Of a stretch of 64,000 nt of DNA, positions 17,507 to 26,279 are shown in pieces. Numbering within the stretch: the first letter of the stretch is position 1; each line of letters starts with the position of its first letter. Both the position numbers and the translations under genes were made by a program. The notes under the pieces were generated by a model, which saw only the letters and a list, made by a program, of their open reading frames with translations, did not search any database and was not told where the DNA came from. The stretch comes from Streptomyces eurocidicus (GTDB lineage Bacteria; Actinomycetota; Actinomycetes; Streptomycetales; Streptomycetaceae): positions 682,001-746,000 of the forward strand of contig NZ_LGUI01000003.1 of assembly GCF_002891295.1 (NCBI RefSeq), given 5' to 3'.

Positions 17507-18834
17507 TCAGCTCGCCATCAGATCGTCGATCGAGTCATGGCGTATTCGGTCCGGCGGTATCCCGACGCGCACCAGCGCGTCGATGCTGCTGCGGATCATC
17601 CCGGGCGGCCCGGAGAGATAGGCGTCATAGGCGTTCCAGGGCCCGTACTGACGGACCACCTGCGGGAGTTGACCGCTCAGCCGGCGCGTCGGCCCGTCGG
17701 AGACGACCGGCCGCACGGACAGCCAGAGGTGCGAGCGCTGGAGTTGCAGCAGGGTGTCGATGTCATAGAGGTCGTCGTCACGGCGAGCGCCGTAGAAGAC
17801 CTCCACGGGCCGGCGGCTGCCGTGTTCGGCGACGTCCTCGACGAGGGCCTTGATGGGCGCGATGCCGGTGCCTCCGCCCAGGCACAACAGGCCGTTGTCA
17901 GTGCTGTGGTCCACAATCATGGAACCGGTGGGGGGACCGAGGCGCAGCACGTCGCCGGGGCGGGCGCGACGGACCAGCGCGTTGGACACCCATCCCGCGG
18001 GCACGGCTTTGACGTGGAAGGAGAGCAGCCCGTCCGGCCGGGGCGCGGCGGAGAAGGAATAGTGCCGCCATGTGCGCGGCCACCAAGGGGTTTCCAGGCT
18101 CGCGTACTGCCCGGCGAGGAAGGGATAGGGCTGATCGGGCCGTACGGTCACGACGGCGATGTCCGGCGTGCGGAGTTCATGGGAGACGATCTCCGCCTGC
18201 CACCAGGCGGGGGATTCCACCTCGTCCTCGGCCGCCGCGTCGATCATGATTTGGGAGATCGCGGTGTAGACCCTCACCCACGCGGCTTCGGCGGCCTCGT
18301 CCCAGCAGGCCGCCGCGTATCGGCCGAGCGCCGCGATCAGGCATTCGCCGACCGCCGGGTAATGCGCGGGGAGCGTCCCGTATTTGCGGTGGCCGCGGCC
18401 GAGCCGGGAGAGGTATTCGGTGAGCGTGGCGGCGTCGTCCGCGTGCTCGGCGGCCGTGAGCAGCGCCTTGAAGAGGCGGTCGCGCTGGGTGTCCATCGCC
18501 GCCGGGAAAAGGGCGCGAAGATCGGGATTTCTGATGAACAGCAGGGCGTAGAAGTACGAGGTCGCCTTGTCGGCGACGGGGGCGATCTCGGCCAGGGTGC
18601 GGCGGATCCGGAGGGTGTCGGGGGAGGGTGGCGGGGCGGGGGCGGGGGCGGGGCGGCCGTAACGCCGTGGGCGGCTGGGGCCGCCGTTCCGGGGGCCATG
18701 GTGGCGCGGGTGGCACGGGTGGCGCCGGGCCGTCGTCCGGTCCGGCGCCCGGCCTCTCGCGGGGGCCGAACCAGTTCCGTTCGGCCCCGCCGCCGCCCCC
18801 GCCTTTGGCCGGCTTCGTGATCGGAGCGTCCTTC
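17507..18834 (-). CDS. flavohemoprotein-like globin–ferredoxin reductase, with apparent frameshift
   Basis: From residue MDTQRD at 18496 down, one frame gives most of a globin domain (LGRGHRKYG, whose His is the likely proximal haem ligand) and an FAD/NAD reductase (RHYSFSAAP for FAD, LCLGGGTGIAPIKALVE for NAD). The globin start (LRIRRTLAEIAPVADKATSYFYALLF) lies upstream in the same frame, but that frame has no start codon. The only good start, ATG 18834 (MKDAPITKPAKGGG), is in the neighbouring frame and runs through a Pro/Arg tract. A one-base change in the G/C-run at 18620–18660 would join them. It is a true frameshift or a sequencing error. The family oxidises NO or reduces haem iron. Confidence 0.75.
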
Positions 18835-19172
18835 ATCGTCTCGCCTCGAACATCTCTCGGTCCGTCCTCGCACGTCCGGGCACACCCGAATGCGCCGACG
18901 ATTCCCCGCTCTGCCCATGGGTCGCCGTTCCAGTCCGCGAAGCATGCCATCAACGGCGCGGCCGTTGTGCGGTTCGTGGGAAGTCCCCTTGCCGGGCCCC
19001 CGGTTGAGGCTAGGCTGAGTCACTTCCGCATGTGCCGGACGCAATGGCCGCGACGGACCTCGGCAAAGCCCTTATGGAGCGGCGGAGTTGGCTGTGCGGG
19101 CGGATGCGCGCGCTCGGGCTCCGTCTTGTTCACTTCCCCGGACGCATACGGGAGCCGGGCCGGAACCGCCGA
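18835..19172. other. intergenic region, 338 bp
   Basis: Between the globin–reductase start and the HAD gene end. A TTGAGGCTAGGCTGAG stretch around 19003–19018 could be a promoter element. A plus-strand ORF from 19032 has odd codon use and no recognisable product; I do not call it. Confidence 0.4.
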
Positions 19173-19805
19173 TTACCTTACGGCCCCCACCAATGCGTAA
19201 GCCTCCCGGAGATCCCTCCCGGCATAGGCGTGCGCGGCGATATCGCGCACATGGTGATCGGCGTTCACCGCCACCGACACGGGCACCACGGAGAAAAGCC
19301 GTGCGTCCGACATCGAATCACCGTAGGCAACGCAGTCGGCGCGGGTCAGCCCGTATTCCGCGCACAGTTCGTCGGCGATCCGCACCTTCGCGTCCGCGTC
19401 GAGGATCCCCGCGGGGTCCACCGGGTCCCGGAACGGCACCGAAGGCCAGAGCGAACCGTGGGCGGCGTCCGCGCCCCAGGTCAGCAGACGTTCCACGAAG
19501 AAGCCGGGCGACAGGGAGATCACCGCGCAGCGCTCGCCCCGGGCACGGATCTCGGCCCATACGTCACGGATGCCGTCCATCCAGGGGGCGCCCTCGAAGG
19601 CCGCGGCGACCTGTTCCTCGGTGAGTTCCCGCCATAGTTCGACGGCGAGGGCCGCGAACCGGGCCGGGGTCAGTTCACGGGCGGCGAATGCCCGCTCCAG
19701 TTCACCGATCTCGCGTTCGAGCCCGAGCTGCCGGGATATCTCTATCGCCGCCGCGGAACCGTGCATCAGGGTTCCGTCCATATCGAACACATGCAGTCTG
19801 GTCAC
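19173..19805 (-). CDS. HAD-superfamily (SerB-like) phosphatase
   Basis: A 210-residue protein with all HAD motifs: I VFDMDGTLM at the N-terminus, II VISLSPGF, III the Lys in DADAKVRIA, and IV YGDSMSDARLF. The helical cap after motif I places it in the HAD-IB (phosphoserine-phosphatase-like) group. It starts at GTG 19805. The substrate is not predictable; no serine-pathway gene is nearby. Confidence 0.85.
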   Translation of the reverse strand: MTRLHVFDMDGTLMHGSAAAIEISRQLGLEREIGELERAFAARELTPARFAALAVELWRELTEEQVAAAFEGAPWMDGIRDVWAEIRARGERCAVISLSPGFFVERLLTWGADAAHGSLWPSVPFRDPVDPAGILDADAKVRIADELCAEYGLTRADCVAYGDSMSDARLFSVVPVSVAVNADHHVRDIAAHAYAGRDLREAYALVGAVR

Positions 19806-19860
19806 AGGTTCCGAGGGTAAGCGCACTCGTCCCCGAGCGACGAGGTAATACGGCGGGAGC

Positions 19861-19893
19861 ACGGAGGGAGTACCGATGGGGTACTCCCTCCGT
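19861..19893. terminator. hairpin terminator of the HbpS-like gene
   Basis: Perfect 14-bp stem ACGGAGGGAGTACC / GGTACTCCCTCCGT with a 5-nt loop, 23 bp downstream of the minus-strand gene ending at 19916. Confidence 0.7.
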
Positions 19894-19915
19894 GAAACGC
19901 CTCGCCGGACCGGGC

Positions 19916-20347
19916 TCAGCCGCCCAGGACCTCCTGGATCGCCGCGTTCGCGATGCCGTGGTCCTGCTCCGGGGCGCCGCCGCCGATGCCGATCGCGCCG
20001 ATCAGCCGGCCGTCGCGGTGGAGGGGGACGCCGCCCGCGATGAAGAGGAGCGGGCGGTCGAGGGCGGTGGGCAGGGTGTGGAAGAGGCCGCCGGGCTGGA
20101 CCGCGTCGACGACGTCGGCGGTCGGCGCGTCGAGCTGGAGCGCGGTGAACGCCTTCCGCGTGCTGGTCTCCCCCGCGATCAGGACGGCCCGGTCGTCGCG
20201 GCGGAAGGCCAGCGGGTGGCCGCCCGCGTCGAGGACGCTGACGGCGATCCGTACGCCCTGCTCCTCGGCGGCACGGCGGGCGGCGGAGACGAGGGCGTCC
20301 GCGTCGGCGGTGGTGAGGGGGGAGACGAGGGTGCGGGCCTGGGACAT
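19916..20347 (-). CDS. GlcG/HbpS-like haem-binding or DUF336 protein
   Basis: A 143-residue protein of the HbpS/GlcG fold: RIAVSVLDAGGHPLAFRRDD, KAFTALQLDAPT, GVPLHRDGRLIGAIGIGGG, and DHGIANAAI at the end. There is no signal peptide, unlike the extracellular streptomycete HbpS sensor component. The family binds haem or cobalamin in some cases and is otherwise uncharacterised. ATG 20347 has a GGAG site. No two-component SenS/SenR pair is nearby. Confidence 0.8.
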   Translation of the reverse strand: MSQARTLVSPLTTADADALVSAARRAAEEQGVRIAVSVLDAGGHPLAFRRDDRAVLIAGETSTRKAFTALQLDAPTADVVDAVQPGGLFHTLPTALDRPLLFIAGGVPLHRDGRLIGAIGIGGGAPEQDHGIANAAIQEVLGG

Positions 20348-20486
20348 GGGTGATGCTCCTGTTGATCGAAATACGGGTGGTGCGGTGGTACTTGTGGGGT
20401 GAGGGGCAGCGGTTCGCGTGGGCGGGTTCAGCTGTTGGCGTGGGCGGGTTCAGCGGTTCGCGAGGTGGCCCGGGTACCGGGCAGGC

Positions 20487-21773
20487 TCACTTGCCGACTG
20501 TCAGGACGGCCGTGGCCGGCGTGGTGGTCCCGGCTTCCGCCGAGCCCGCGGCGATCCGGCCGCCCCGGGGCGCCCGGCGCTCCAGCGACGCGGACAGCAC
20601 GGCGAGCAGGAGCGCGCCTGCGGCCATCAGCGCGCCGACCCAGTTGGGCGCCGCGTAGCCGAACCCGGCCGAGATCACCAGGCCACCGAGCCAGGACGCG
20701 ATGGCGTTGCCGAGGTTGAAGGCGCCGATGTTGACGGCGGAGGCGAGCGTGGGGGCGGCGGCGGTCTGGTCCAGGACGCGCTTCTGCAGCGGCGGCACGG
20801 ACGCGAAGCCGAACGCGCCGATCAGGGGGATGGCCACGGCGGCCGCGATCTTGTTGTGCGCGGCGAGCGGCAGCAGGGCGAGCACCAGGGCGAGGGCGCC
20901 CAGCGAGACGTAGAGCAGGGGCATGAGCGCGCGGTCCGCGTACCGGCCGCCGACGAGGTTGCCGACCACCATGCCGATGCCGAAGAGGACGAGCAGCCAG
21001 GTGACGGAGCCGGGCGCGTAGCCCGTGACCTCGGTCATCATCGGCGTGATGTAGGTGCTCATGGTGAAGACGCCGCCGAAGCCGAGGACGGTCATCGCCA
21101 TCGCGAGGACGACCTGCGGGTTGCGCAGGGTGCCCAGCTCACCGCTGATCCGGGTCCGCTCGGGGCGCGGCTGCTCGGGCACGAGCGCGGCGATGCCGAG
21201 GATCGCGAGGACGCCGAGCCCGGCGATGACGAAGAAGGTGACGCGCCAGCCGAGGTTCTGGCCGATCAGGGTGCCCATCGGCACACCGACCACATTGGCC
21301 ACGGTGAGGCCGGTGAACATCATCGCGATGGCGCCCGCCTTCTTCTGCGGGGCGACGAGGCCGGCGGCGACGATGGAGCCGATGCCGAAGAACGCGCCGT
21401 GGGCGAGCGAGGCGACGATCCGCCCGGCGAGCATCACGCCGAAGGCGGGAGCCAGGGCGGAGAGCGCGTTGCCGACGACGAACAGCCCCATCAGGGCCAT
21501 CAGCATGCGCTTGCGCGGGACGCGGCTGCCGACGATCGCCAGGATCGGCGCGCCGACGACGACACCGAGGGCGTATCCGGTGGTCAGCAGGCCGGCGGTG
21601 GGGACGGAGACGCCGAACTCGTCCGCCACCTCGGGCAGCAGTCCGGACGTCACGAATTCGGTGGTTCCGATTCCGAAGGCGCCGATGGCGAGCGCCAGCA
21701 GTGCGAGGGGCATGACGGGGATCCTTCGAGCGGGTCTGGAGGGGCGGGGGACGGGTTGTGTCGCTTCACCCAT
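20487..21773 (-). CDS. MFS efflux transporter (DHA1, AraJ/Cml-like)
   Basis: A 428-residue protein with 12 predicted helices. The first helix carries GAFGIGTTEFVTSGLLPEVA, typical of AraJ/chloramphenicol-exporter-like DHA1 proteins. An A-motif-like loop (SRVPRKRM) follows helix 2, and a VANVVGVPMGTLIGQ stretch lies at helix 5. It is divergent from a MarR-type gene with a repeated operator between them, so it is probably under MarR control. The exported compound is unknown; drug or sugar efflux is typical of the family. An internal ATG about 20 codons in is an alternative start. Confidence 0.9.
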   Translation of the reverse strand: MGEATQPVPRPSRPARRIPVMPLALLALAIGAFGIGTTEFVTSGLLPEVADEFGVSVPTAGLLTTGYALGVVVGAPILAIVGSRVPRKRMLMALMGLFVVGNALSALAPAFGVMLAGRIVASLAHGAFFGIGSIVAAGLVAPQKKAGAIAMMFTGLTVANVVGVPMGTLIGQNLGWRVTFFVIAGLGVLAILGIAALVPEQPRPERTRISGELGTLRNPQVVLAMAMTVLGFGGVFTMSTYITPMMTEVTGYAPGSVTWLLVLFGIGMVVGNLVGGRYADRALMPLLYVSLGALALVLALLPLAAHNKIAAAVAIPLIGAFGFASVPPLQKRVLDQTAAAPTLASAVNIGAFNLGNAIASWLGGLVISAGFGYAAPNWVGALMAAGALLLAVLSASLERRAPRGGRIAAGSAEAGTTTPATAVLTVGK

Positions 21774-21810
21774 GTTTCTTGCAGGCGTGCCCTACGAGCG
21801 TCGACAATAA

Positions 21811-21860
21811 TTGCAGACGCGGGTTATTTGCAAGCGCGGGCTATTGCGGATGAGAGCTAT
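21811..21860. promoter_or_regulatory. three near-tandem 17-bp repeats, operator of MFS/MarR pair
   Basis: TTGCAGACGCGGGTTAT (21811–21827), TTGCAAGCGCGGGCTAT (21828–21844) and TTGCGGATGAGAGCTAT (21844–21860) follow one another with a 16–17-bp period. They occupy most of the short gap between the MFS start (21773) and the MarR start (21911), so they are probably binding sites that control both genes. Confidence 0.7.
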
Positions 21861-21910
21861 CCTGTCCGTACGTCCCCACCCGAAGGACTCCGCATCCGAA
21901 GGAGCCGCTC

Positions 21911-22372
21911 ATGTCCCGGACCCCGGACCCCGCACTGCTCGGCCTGGCACAGGGCTGGTGCGCGCTGTCGGCGCTGCACGGCCGGATCGAGGCCCATATC
22001 GAGCGCGCCCTCCAGTCGGGGCACGGCCTGAGCGTGCGCGAGTTCTCCGTACTGGACGTCCTCAGCCGGCAGCACAGCGGCGAGGGCGGCCACCTGCGGA
22101 TGAACGAGGTCGCCGACTCCGTCGTCCTCAGCCAGAGCGCGACGACGCGCCTGGTCAACCGCCTGGAGGACCGCGGTCTACTGACCCGCTACCTGTGCCT
22201 CACGGACCGCCGCGGCATCTACACGGATGTGACGGAGGCGGGGCTGGCGCTGCTCGGAGAGGCGCGGCCGACGAACGACAGGGCGCTGCGGGAGGCGCTG
22301 GGGGAGGCGGCGAAGAGGGCGGAGCTGGCGCCGCTGGTGGCGGCGGTGGAGTCCTTGGCTCCGGTGGGGTGA
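21911..22372 (+). CDS. MarR-family transcriptional regulator
   Basis: A 153-residue protein. The winged HTH is central (LRMNEVADSVVLSQSATTRLVNRLEDRGLLTRY, with the wing LTDRRGIYTDVTEAG), flanked by dimerisation helices. ATG 21911 has AAGGAG upstream. It is divergent from the MFS transporter, the classical layout of a MarR repressor released by a transported compound. Confidence 0.9.
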   Translation: MSRTPDPALLGLAQGWCALSALHGRIEAHIERALQSGHGLSVREFSVLDVLSRQHSGEGGHLRMNEVADSVVLSQSATTRLVNRLEDRGLLTRYLCLTDRRGIYTDVTEAGLALLGEARPTNDRALREALGEAAKRAELAPLVAAVESLAPVG

Positions 22373-22436
22373 CGGGGTCCGCCTGCGGCGGGCCTGCTCC
22401 CTGGGCCGGGGGAAGAATCAGCCCGCCCGGGGACAC

Positions 22437-22456
22437 CCCCCAGCGATAGCTGGGGG
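22437..22456. terminator. hairpin terminator between MarR and TetR genes
   Basis: Perfect 8-bp stem CCCCCAGC / GCTGGGGG with loop GATA; it lies between convergent genes ending at 22372 and 22466. Confidence 0.7.
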
Positions 22457-22465
22457 AAGAAGCCC

Positions 22466-23269
22466 CTACCCCCGCGCCCGCACGCGCTCCCGATGCGCCC
22501 TCTGCCGGCACGCCCCGCCGCAATACCGCGCCGGCCGGCCCGTCCGCGCGCCCCCCACCGCCGCCCCGCACACCACACAGCCCGTTTCGTTACGCGAAAC
22601 GCTTCCCACCGGCAGTTTCGTTACGTTTCCGCGCCGCCGCACCCGCAAGCTGTCGCACATCAGTGCTGTCATCCGCCCCGCCGGCGCCCCCGCGCCCCGC
22701 CGCCGCTCCATCGACAGACAGCCGAAGAGCAGCGCCATCACGTCCTCCGTGTCCACGTCCTTCCGGACGTCGCCACTTTTCTGAGCCCTCGTCAAAAGGG
22801 TGTGCAGGGCTGCCCGGAAGTCCTCCTCGACCTCCGCCGACGGACGGAAACGGCCCTCGGCGCTCGCCTCCAGGGCGTCCTGGAGCGCCTTGTTCCGGGC
22901 GGAAAGCCTTACCACGGCGGCGAGATAGCGGAAGAAGACCGCGCCGGGGTCGCTCGCTTCCGCCAACTCCCTCGCGGTGTACGTGAAGAGCCGGATGCGG
23001 TCCACCACCGTCGCCCTGAACAGGGCGTCCTTGGAAGGGAAATGGCGATAGACCGTGCCCGGACCGACCCCGGCCCGGCGGGCGATCTCACCGAGCGGAA
23101 CCGCCAACCCCCGTTCTTCAAAGGCTGATCGGGCCGCTTCGAGCACAAGAGCCCTGTTGCGCCGGGCGTCGGACCGCAGCGACTCCGGGGCGATGGAGGA
23201 GGCGGAGGAGACGGGGGAGGCGGGCGCGGAGACGGACCGGCGAGGCGCCGTTTTCTTGCGTGGCGGCAT
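22466..23269 (-). CDS. TetR-family regulator with C-terminal zinc-ribbon-like tail
   Basis: A 267-residue protein. An N-terminal basic/Ser-rich leader (~45 residues) precedes the TetR HTH (ALVLEAARSAFEERGLAVPLGEIARRAGVGPGTVYRHFPSKDALF) and an all-helical ligand domain. An unusual tail contains ETGCVVCG...RYCGGACRQRAHR, that is CxxC followed by CxxxC, which may bind zinc. ATG 23269 has GGAGG 8 bases upstream. Target genes are unknown. The aminotransferase on the same strand lies upstream across a terminator, so they are probably separate units. Confidence 0.85.
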   Translation of the reverse strand: MPPRKKTAPRRSVSAPASPVSSASSIAPESLRSDARRNRALVLEAARSAFEERGLAVPLGEIARRAGVGPGTVYRHFPSKDALFRATVVDRIRLFTYTARELAEASDPGAVFFRYLAAVVRLSARNKALQDALEASAEGRFRPSAEVEEDFRAALHTLLTRAQKSGDVRKDVDTEDVMALLFGCLSMERRRGAGAPAGRMTALMCDSLRVRRRGNVTKLPVGSVSRNETGCVVCGAAVGGARTGRPARYCGGACRQRAHRERVRARG

Positions 23270-23394
23270 GCGCGGGGCCTCCGAGAGAGCGGGAACAAAA
23301 CGGGCCGGGCATTCCGATTCTATCCGGGCAGCTGAGCGAGGCTTGTGGCCGATATATGCATATAAAAAGCCCAAAACTCATTAGACCAGCAAAA

Positions 23395-23429
23395 GGCCGC
23401 CGCCGGTGCGCGAAGCACCGGCGGCGGCC
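23395..23429 (-). terminator. Rho-independent terminator of the aminotransferase gene
   Basis: Perfect 15-bp stem GGCCGCCGCCGGTGC / GCACCGGCGGCGGCC with a 5-nt loop; on the minus strand it is followed by TTTT (23394–23391). This is one of the few U-tract terminators in the window. Confidence 0.85.
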
Positions 23430-23452
23430 CGGAGGGACGTCCGCGGAACGGA

Positions 23453-24580
23453 TCAGTCCACGATCACGGCGTCCCACGCCGCACCCGCGGCCTTCAGGTA
23501 CACCTCGTCGTCCGCCACCTGCGCGCCCAGCGCGCGCAGCCCCGCCGCGAGCGCCTTCAGCGAGGCCAGGACCGTGTCCCGGTCGGCGGCCAGGCCGTAG
23601 TGGTTGACCCGGATCATCTCCTCGGCCAGCGCGCCGCCCGCCGCCTGTACGGGCACCGTGGCGTCGGCCGCGAGGGCCGCCGCGACGATGTCCCGGGCGT
23701 CGACGCCGTCGGGGGCGCGCAGGGTCGTCGCGGCGGGGGCGGCGTCCTCGTCGCGGACGACGTAGGGGGCGAGGGCGCCCAGGGCTCGTACGCCCGCCCG
23801 CGTGGCCGCGGCGGCACCGCGGTGACGTGCGATGACGCCGTCGAGCCCGGTCGCCTCGAGCCGGTCGACCGACTGCTCCAGCGCGAGCATCTCCAGCTGC
23901 GCGGGGGCGTGCGGCAGGACGGCGCGCCCACCGTCGATCCAGCGCTCCTTCCAGTCCAGGAGGGAGAGGTACGAGCGGCGCGGCGCCTGCTCGTTGGCGG
24001 CGATGCGCTCCCAGGCGCGAGCGCTGACCGAGACCGCGGAGACGCCCGCCGGGCCCGCCATCGCCTTCTGTCCGCCGATGACGCACAGGTCGACGCCCCA
24101 CTCGTCGGTGAGCAGCGGCTCGGCTCCGACGGACGCGACCGCGTCCAGCATCAGCAGCGCGCCGTGCGCGCGGACGACGGCGCCGATCTCGGCGACGGGG
24201 TTGGTGTTGCCGGTGGCCGCCTCGGCGTGCACCAGGCTCACGAAGTCGATCTCGGGGTGCGCGCGCAGCGCTTCGGCGACCTGCTCGGGGCTGACGGCGC
24301 CGCTGAAGGGCGCCGTCACCGTGATGACCTCGGCACCGCAGGAGCGCAGCCAGCCGCCGAAGGTCTCACCGTAAGGGCCGGTGATGATGTTGAGCGCGGT
24401 GCTTCCGGGGCGGACGGCGGAGCGGATGCACGCTTCCAGGGGCAGCAGGGCCTCGCCCTGCATGGCGACAACGCTCTCGCGCGTGCGCATCAGCGCGGCG
24501 ACCTTGTCCTCGATGCGCGCGAAGTGCGCGGCGCCGAGGGGCGCGAGGTCGAGCAGGACCGGTGCGGTGTTCGCAGTCAC
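23453..24580 (-). CDS. class V aminotransferase (alanine–glyoxylate/serine–pyruvate type)
   Basis: A 375-residue PLP enzyme. The fold-type I features are ITGPYGETFGGW, HAEAATGNTNPV, the LMLDAVASVG strand whose Asp contacts PLP nitrogen, and VIGGQKAMAGPAG whose Lys is the PLP Schiff-base residue. This set fits alanine–glyoxylate or serine–pyruvate aminotransferases. It starts at GTG 24580 with GGAAGG upstream. The physiological donor is not certain; there is no pathway neighbour. Confidence 0.85.
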   Translation of the reverse strand: MTANTAPVLLDLAPLGAAHFARIEDKVAALMRTRESVVAMQGEALLPLEACIRSAVRPGSTALNIITGPYGETFGGWLRSCGAEVITVTAPFSGAVSPEQVAEALRAHPEIDFVSLVHAEAATGNTNPVAEIGAVVRAHGALLMLDAVASVGAEPLLTDEWGVDLCVIGGQKAMAGPAGVSAVSVSARAWERIAANEQAPRRSYLSLLDWKERWIDGGRAVLPHAPAQLEMLALEQSVDRLEATGLDGVIARHRGAAAATRAGVRALGALAPYVVRDEDAAPAATTLRAPDGVDARDIVAAALAADATVPVQAAGGALAEEMIRVNHYGLAADRDTVLASLKALAAGLRALGAQVADDEVYLKAAGAAWDAVIVD

Positions 24581-24660
24581 GGTGGCCTTCCAGGGTGGGA
24601 TCGCGCCGTGCTGCCGGCGCCCGCCAATCTCTCCCTGACCCTACGTCCGAGGGGCGGGCC

Positions 24661-24790
24661 GGGCCGAGGGGCGGCCGGTCCCTCTCCGCCTCCTCGGCCC
24701 CGCCTCGGACCTTCTCCCCCTCCTCCGCCCCGCCTCGCCTCGATCCCTCTCTCCCTCCCCAGCCCCGCCCCGCCCAAGGACCTTCTCCGC
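24661..24790. repeat. low-complexity pyrimidine-rich stretch
   Basis: About 130 bp of C/T-rich plus strand between two minus-strand genes. It contains a repeated GGACCTTCTCC unit (near 24709 and 24777), each copy followed by a CCTCCTC-like run. It is not coding in any frame with normal codon use. Such tracts are prone to length change. Confidence 0.45.
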
Positions 24791-24794
24791 CTCC

Positions 24795-26204
24795 TCAGCG
24801 CCAGCCCGCCTCGTCCACCCCTCCCGGCACCGCGCCACCCTGCTCGTACGGCTCCCGGGTGAAGACGAAGCTGCCCAGGTCCAGGTGGCTCACCGTGCCC
24901 TCGCCCGTGCGTACGACCTTCAGCGTCTCCCCCACGTAGTAGCCGTCGAGGCCGGTCCAGGTGCCGTCCTCCTCCGGGCGGAAGCGGGAGGCGCGGCCGT
25001 CGCCCGCCAGGGGCGTCAGCTCCAGCGCGCGGCCCGCGCGAAGGCGCAGCGCGAACGTGGCCGCGCCCCAGTACCAGGGCCCGGTCAGGGCCAGCAGCGC
25101 GGGATCGACCTCGTCGAGGGGCCGCCAGGGCTCGGGGAAGCGGGGCTCGCGCTCGGCGACGGTGTTCAGCAGGTCCGTCGCGGTGGGCGCCACCTCGAAG
25201 CAGGACGTCCGGTTGGCCAGGACGACGGCGGCCAGCCCCTCCCCGGGGCTCACCCACAGCGTCGCCACGAAGCCCGGCAGCGACCCGGTGTGCCCGATGA
25301 GGGTCCGGCCGTTCCGGCGCGCGATCTGGAGGCCGAGACCATAGCCGGACGTCCAGCCGGCGTCCGCCGGCCCGGACTCCGGTACCCGCATCTCGGCGAC
25401 GGACGCCGCGCCGAGCACGCGCTCGTCGCCGTCGAGCAGGAACGCCGCGAAGCGGCAGAGGTCGCCGGCCGTGGACCACAGCTGGCCCGCCGGGGCCATC
25501 CGGCCGGTGTCCACGGCGGGCTCCGGAAGGAGGGCGTCCGCCCACGGGTGGACGGCCCAGCCCTCCGCGTAGGGCGCCTCGGGCGCCAGCGAGGTGCGGT
25601 GCATGCCGAGCGGGAGCAGCACCTCGCGGCGCAGCACCTCTCCCCAGGGCTCGCCGCGCAGGCGCTCGACGACGGCGCCCAGGAGCGCGTAACCGGGGTT
25701 GGAGTAGTGGTGCCTGCGCCCGGCGCGAAGCAGCTGGGAACGGTCTCCGAAGAGGTCGGTGAGCTCCGGGCGCAGGCCGCCGTCCGTGCGCTCCCACCAG
25801 GGTCCGGGCGTCTCCGCCGCCAGGCCCGCGGTGTGCGCGAGGAGCTGTGCGACGGTCGCGTCGCCGCCCTCGGGGGCGTCGTCGAGGTAGGTGCGCAGCG
25901 GGGCGTCGAGGTCGAGCAGGCCCTCGTCGCGCAGCCGCATGATCAGGACGGCGACGAAGGTCTTGGTGATCGAGCCGACGCGGTACTGCGTGTCCGCGTC
26001 GACCGCTTCCCCGGCCGCCGTGCCCCGCCCGCCGGTCCACACCACGCGCCCGTCACGCATCACGGCCCCCGTCATGGAGGGCGTGCGACCTTCCCGCTGG
26101 CCGAGGGCGAGCCGGTGCAGCAGGGCGCGCTGGGTGTCGGGCAGCAGTTCCGTGAACTGCTTCTCCTCCGGGCATTCTTCGTGGGTTCCGCGAGAGGTGA
26201 TCAT
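24795..26204 (-). CDS. serine hydrolase, beta-lactamase/PBP4-like (class C fold)
   Basis: A 469-residue protein with class C motifs: SITK (YRVGSITKTF, about residue 78; Ser nucleophile and Lys), the YSN triad motif (HHYSNPGYALLG), and HTG (LIGHTGSLPGF) at the third position. A C-terminal beta-rich domain (ALTGPWYWGAATFALRL...) resembles the lipocalin-like tail of D-aminopeptidase/esterase relatives. No signal peptide is visible, so it may be cytoplasmic. The substrate could be an ester, D-peptide or beta-lactam and cannot be decided. Confidence 0.85.
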   Translation of the reverse strand: MITSRGTHEECPEEKQFTELLPDTQRALLHRLALGQREGRTPSMTGAVMRDGRVVWTGGRGTAAGEAVDADTQYRVGSITKTFVAVLIMRLRDEGLLDLDAPLRTYLDDAPEGGDATVAQLLAHTAGLAAETPGPWWERTDGGLRPELTDLFGDRSQLLRAGRRHHYSNPGYALLGAVVERLRGEPWGEVLRREVLLPLGMHRTSLAPEAPYAEGWAVHPWADALLPEPAVDTGRMAPAGQLWSTAGDLCRFAAFLLDGDERVLGAASVAEMRVPESGPADAGWTSGYGLGLQIARRNGRTLIGHTGSLPGFVATLWVSPGEGLAAVVLANRTSCFEVAPTATDLLNTVAEREPRFPEPWRPLDEVDPALLALTGPWYWGAATFALRLRAGRALELTPLAGDGRASRFRPEEDGTWTGLDGYYVGETLKVVRTGEGTVSHLDLGSFVFTREPYEQGGAVPGGVDEAGWR

Positions 26205-26246
26205 TCCCGCACCCTAGCCAACGTCCACCGGACGCCGACGCTGGCT

Positions 26247-26262
26247 TTGACGTCGACGTCAA
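26247..26262. promoter_or_regulatory. MerR operator palindrome
   Basis: Perfect 16-bp palindrome TTGACGTCGACGTCAA, 17 bp before the MerR start codon at 26280. MerR proteins bind such dyads within stretched promoter spacers. It probably controls the MerR–thioredoxin pair and possibly the divergent serine hydrolase. Confidence 0.65.
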
Positions 26263-26279
26263 GGTCTACGGTCATCACC

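Noticed and set aside
22580..22600. GTTTCGTTACGCGAAAC inside the TetR gene as a parS variant
   Set aside because: Its centre (GTTACGC) is not CACGTG, and it is far from the parS cluster; it is explained by the coding sequence.
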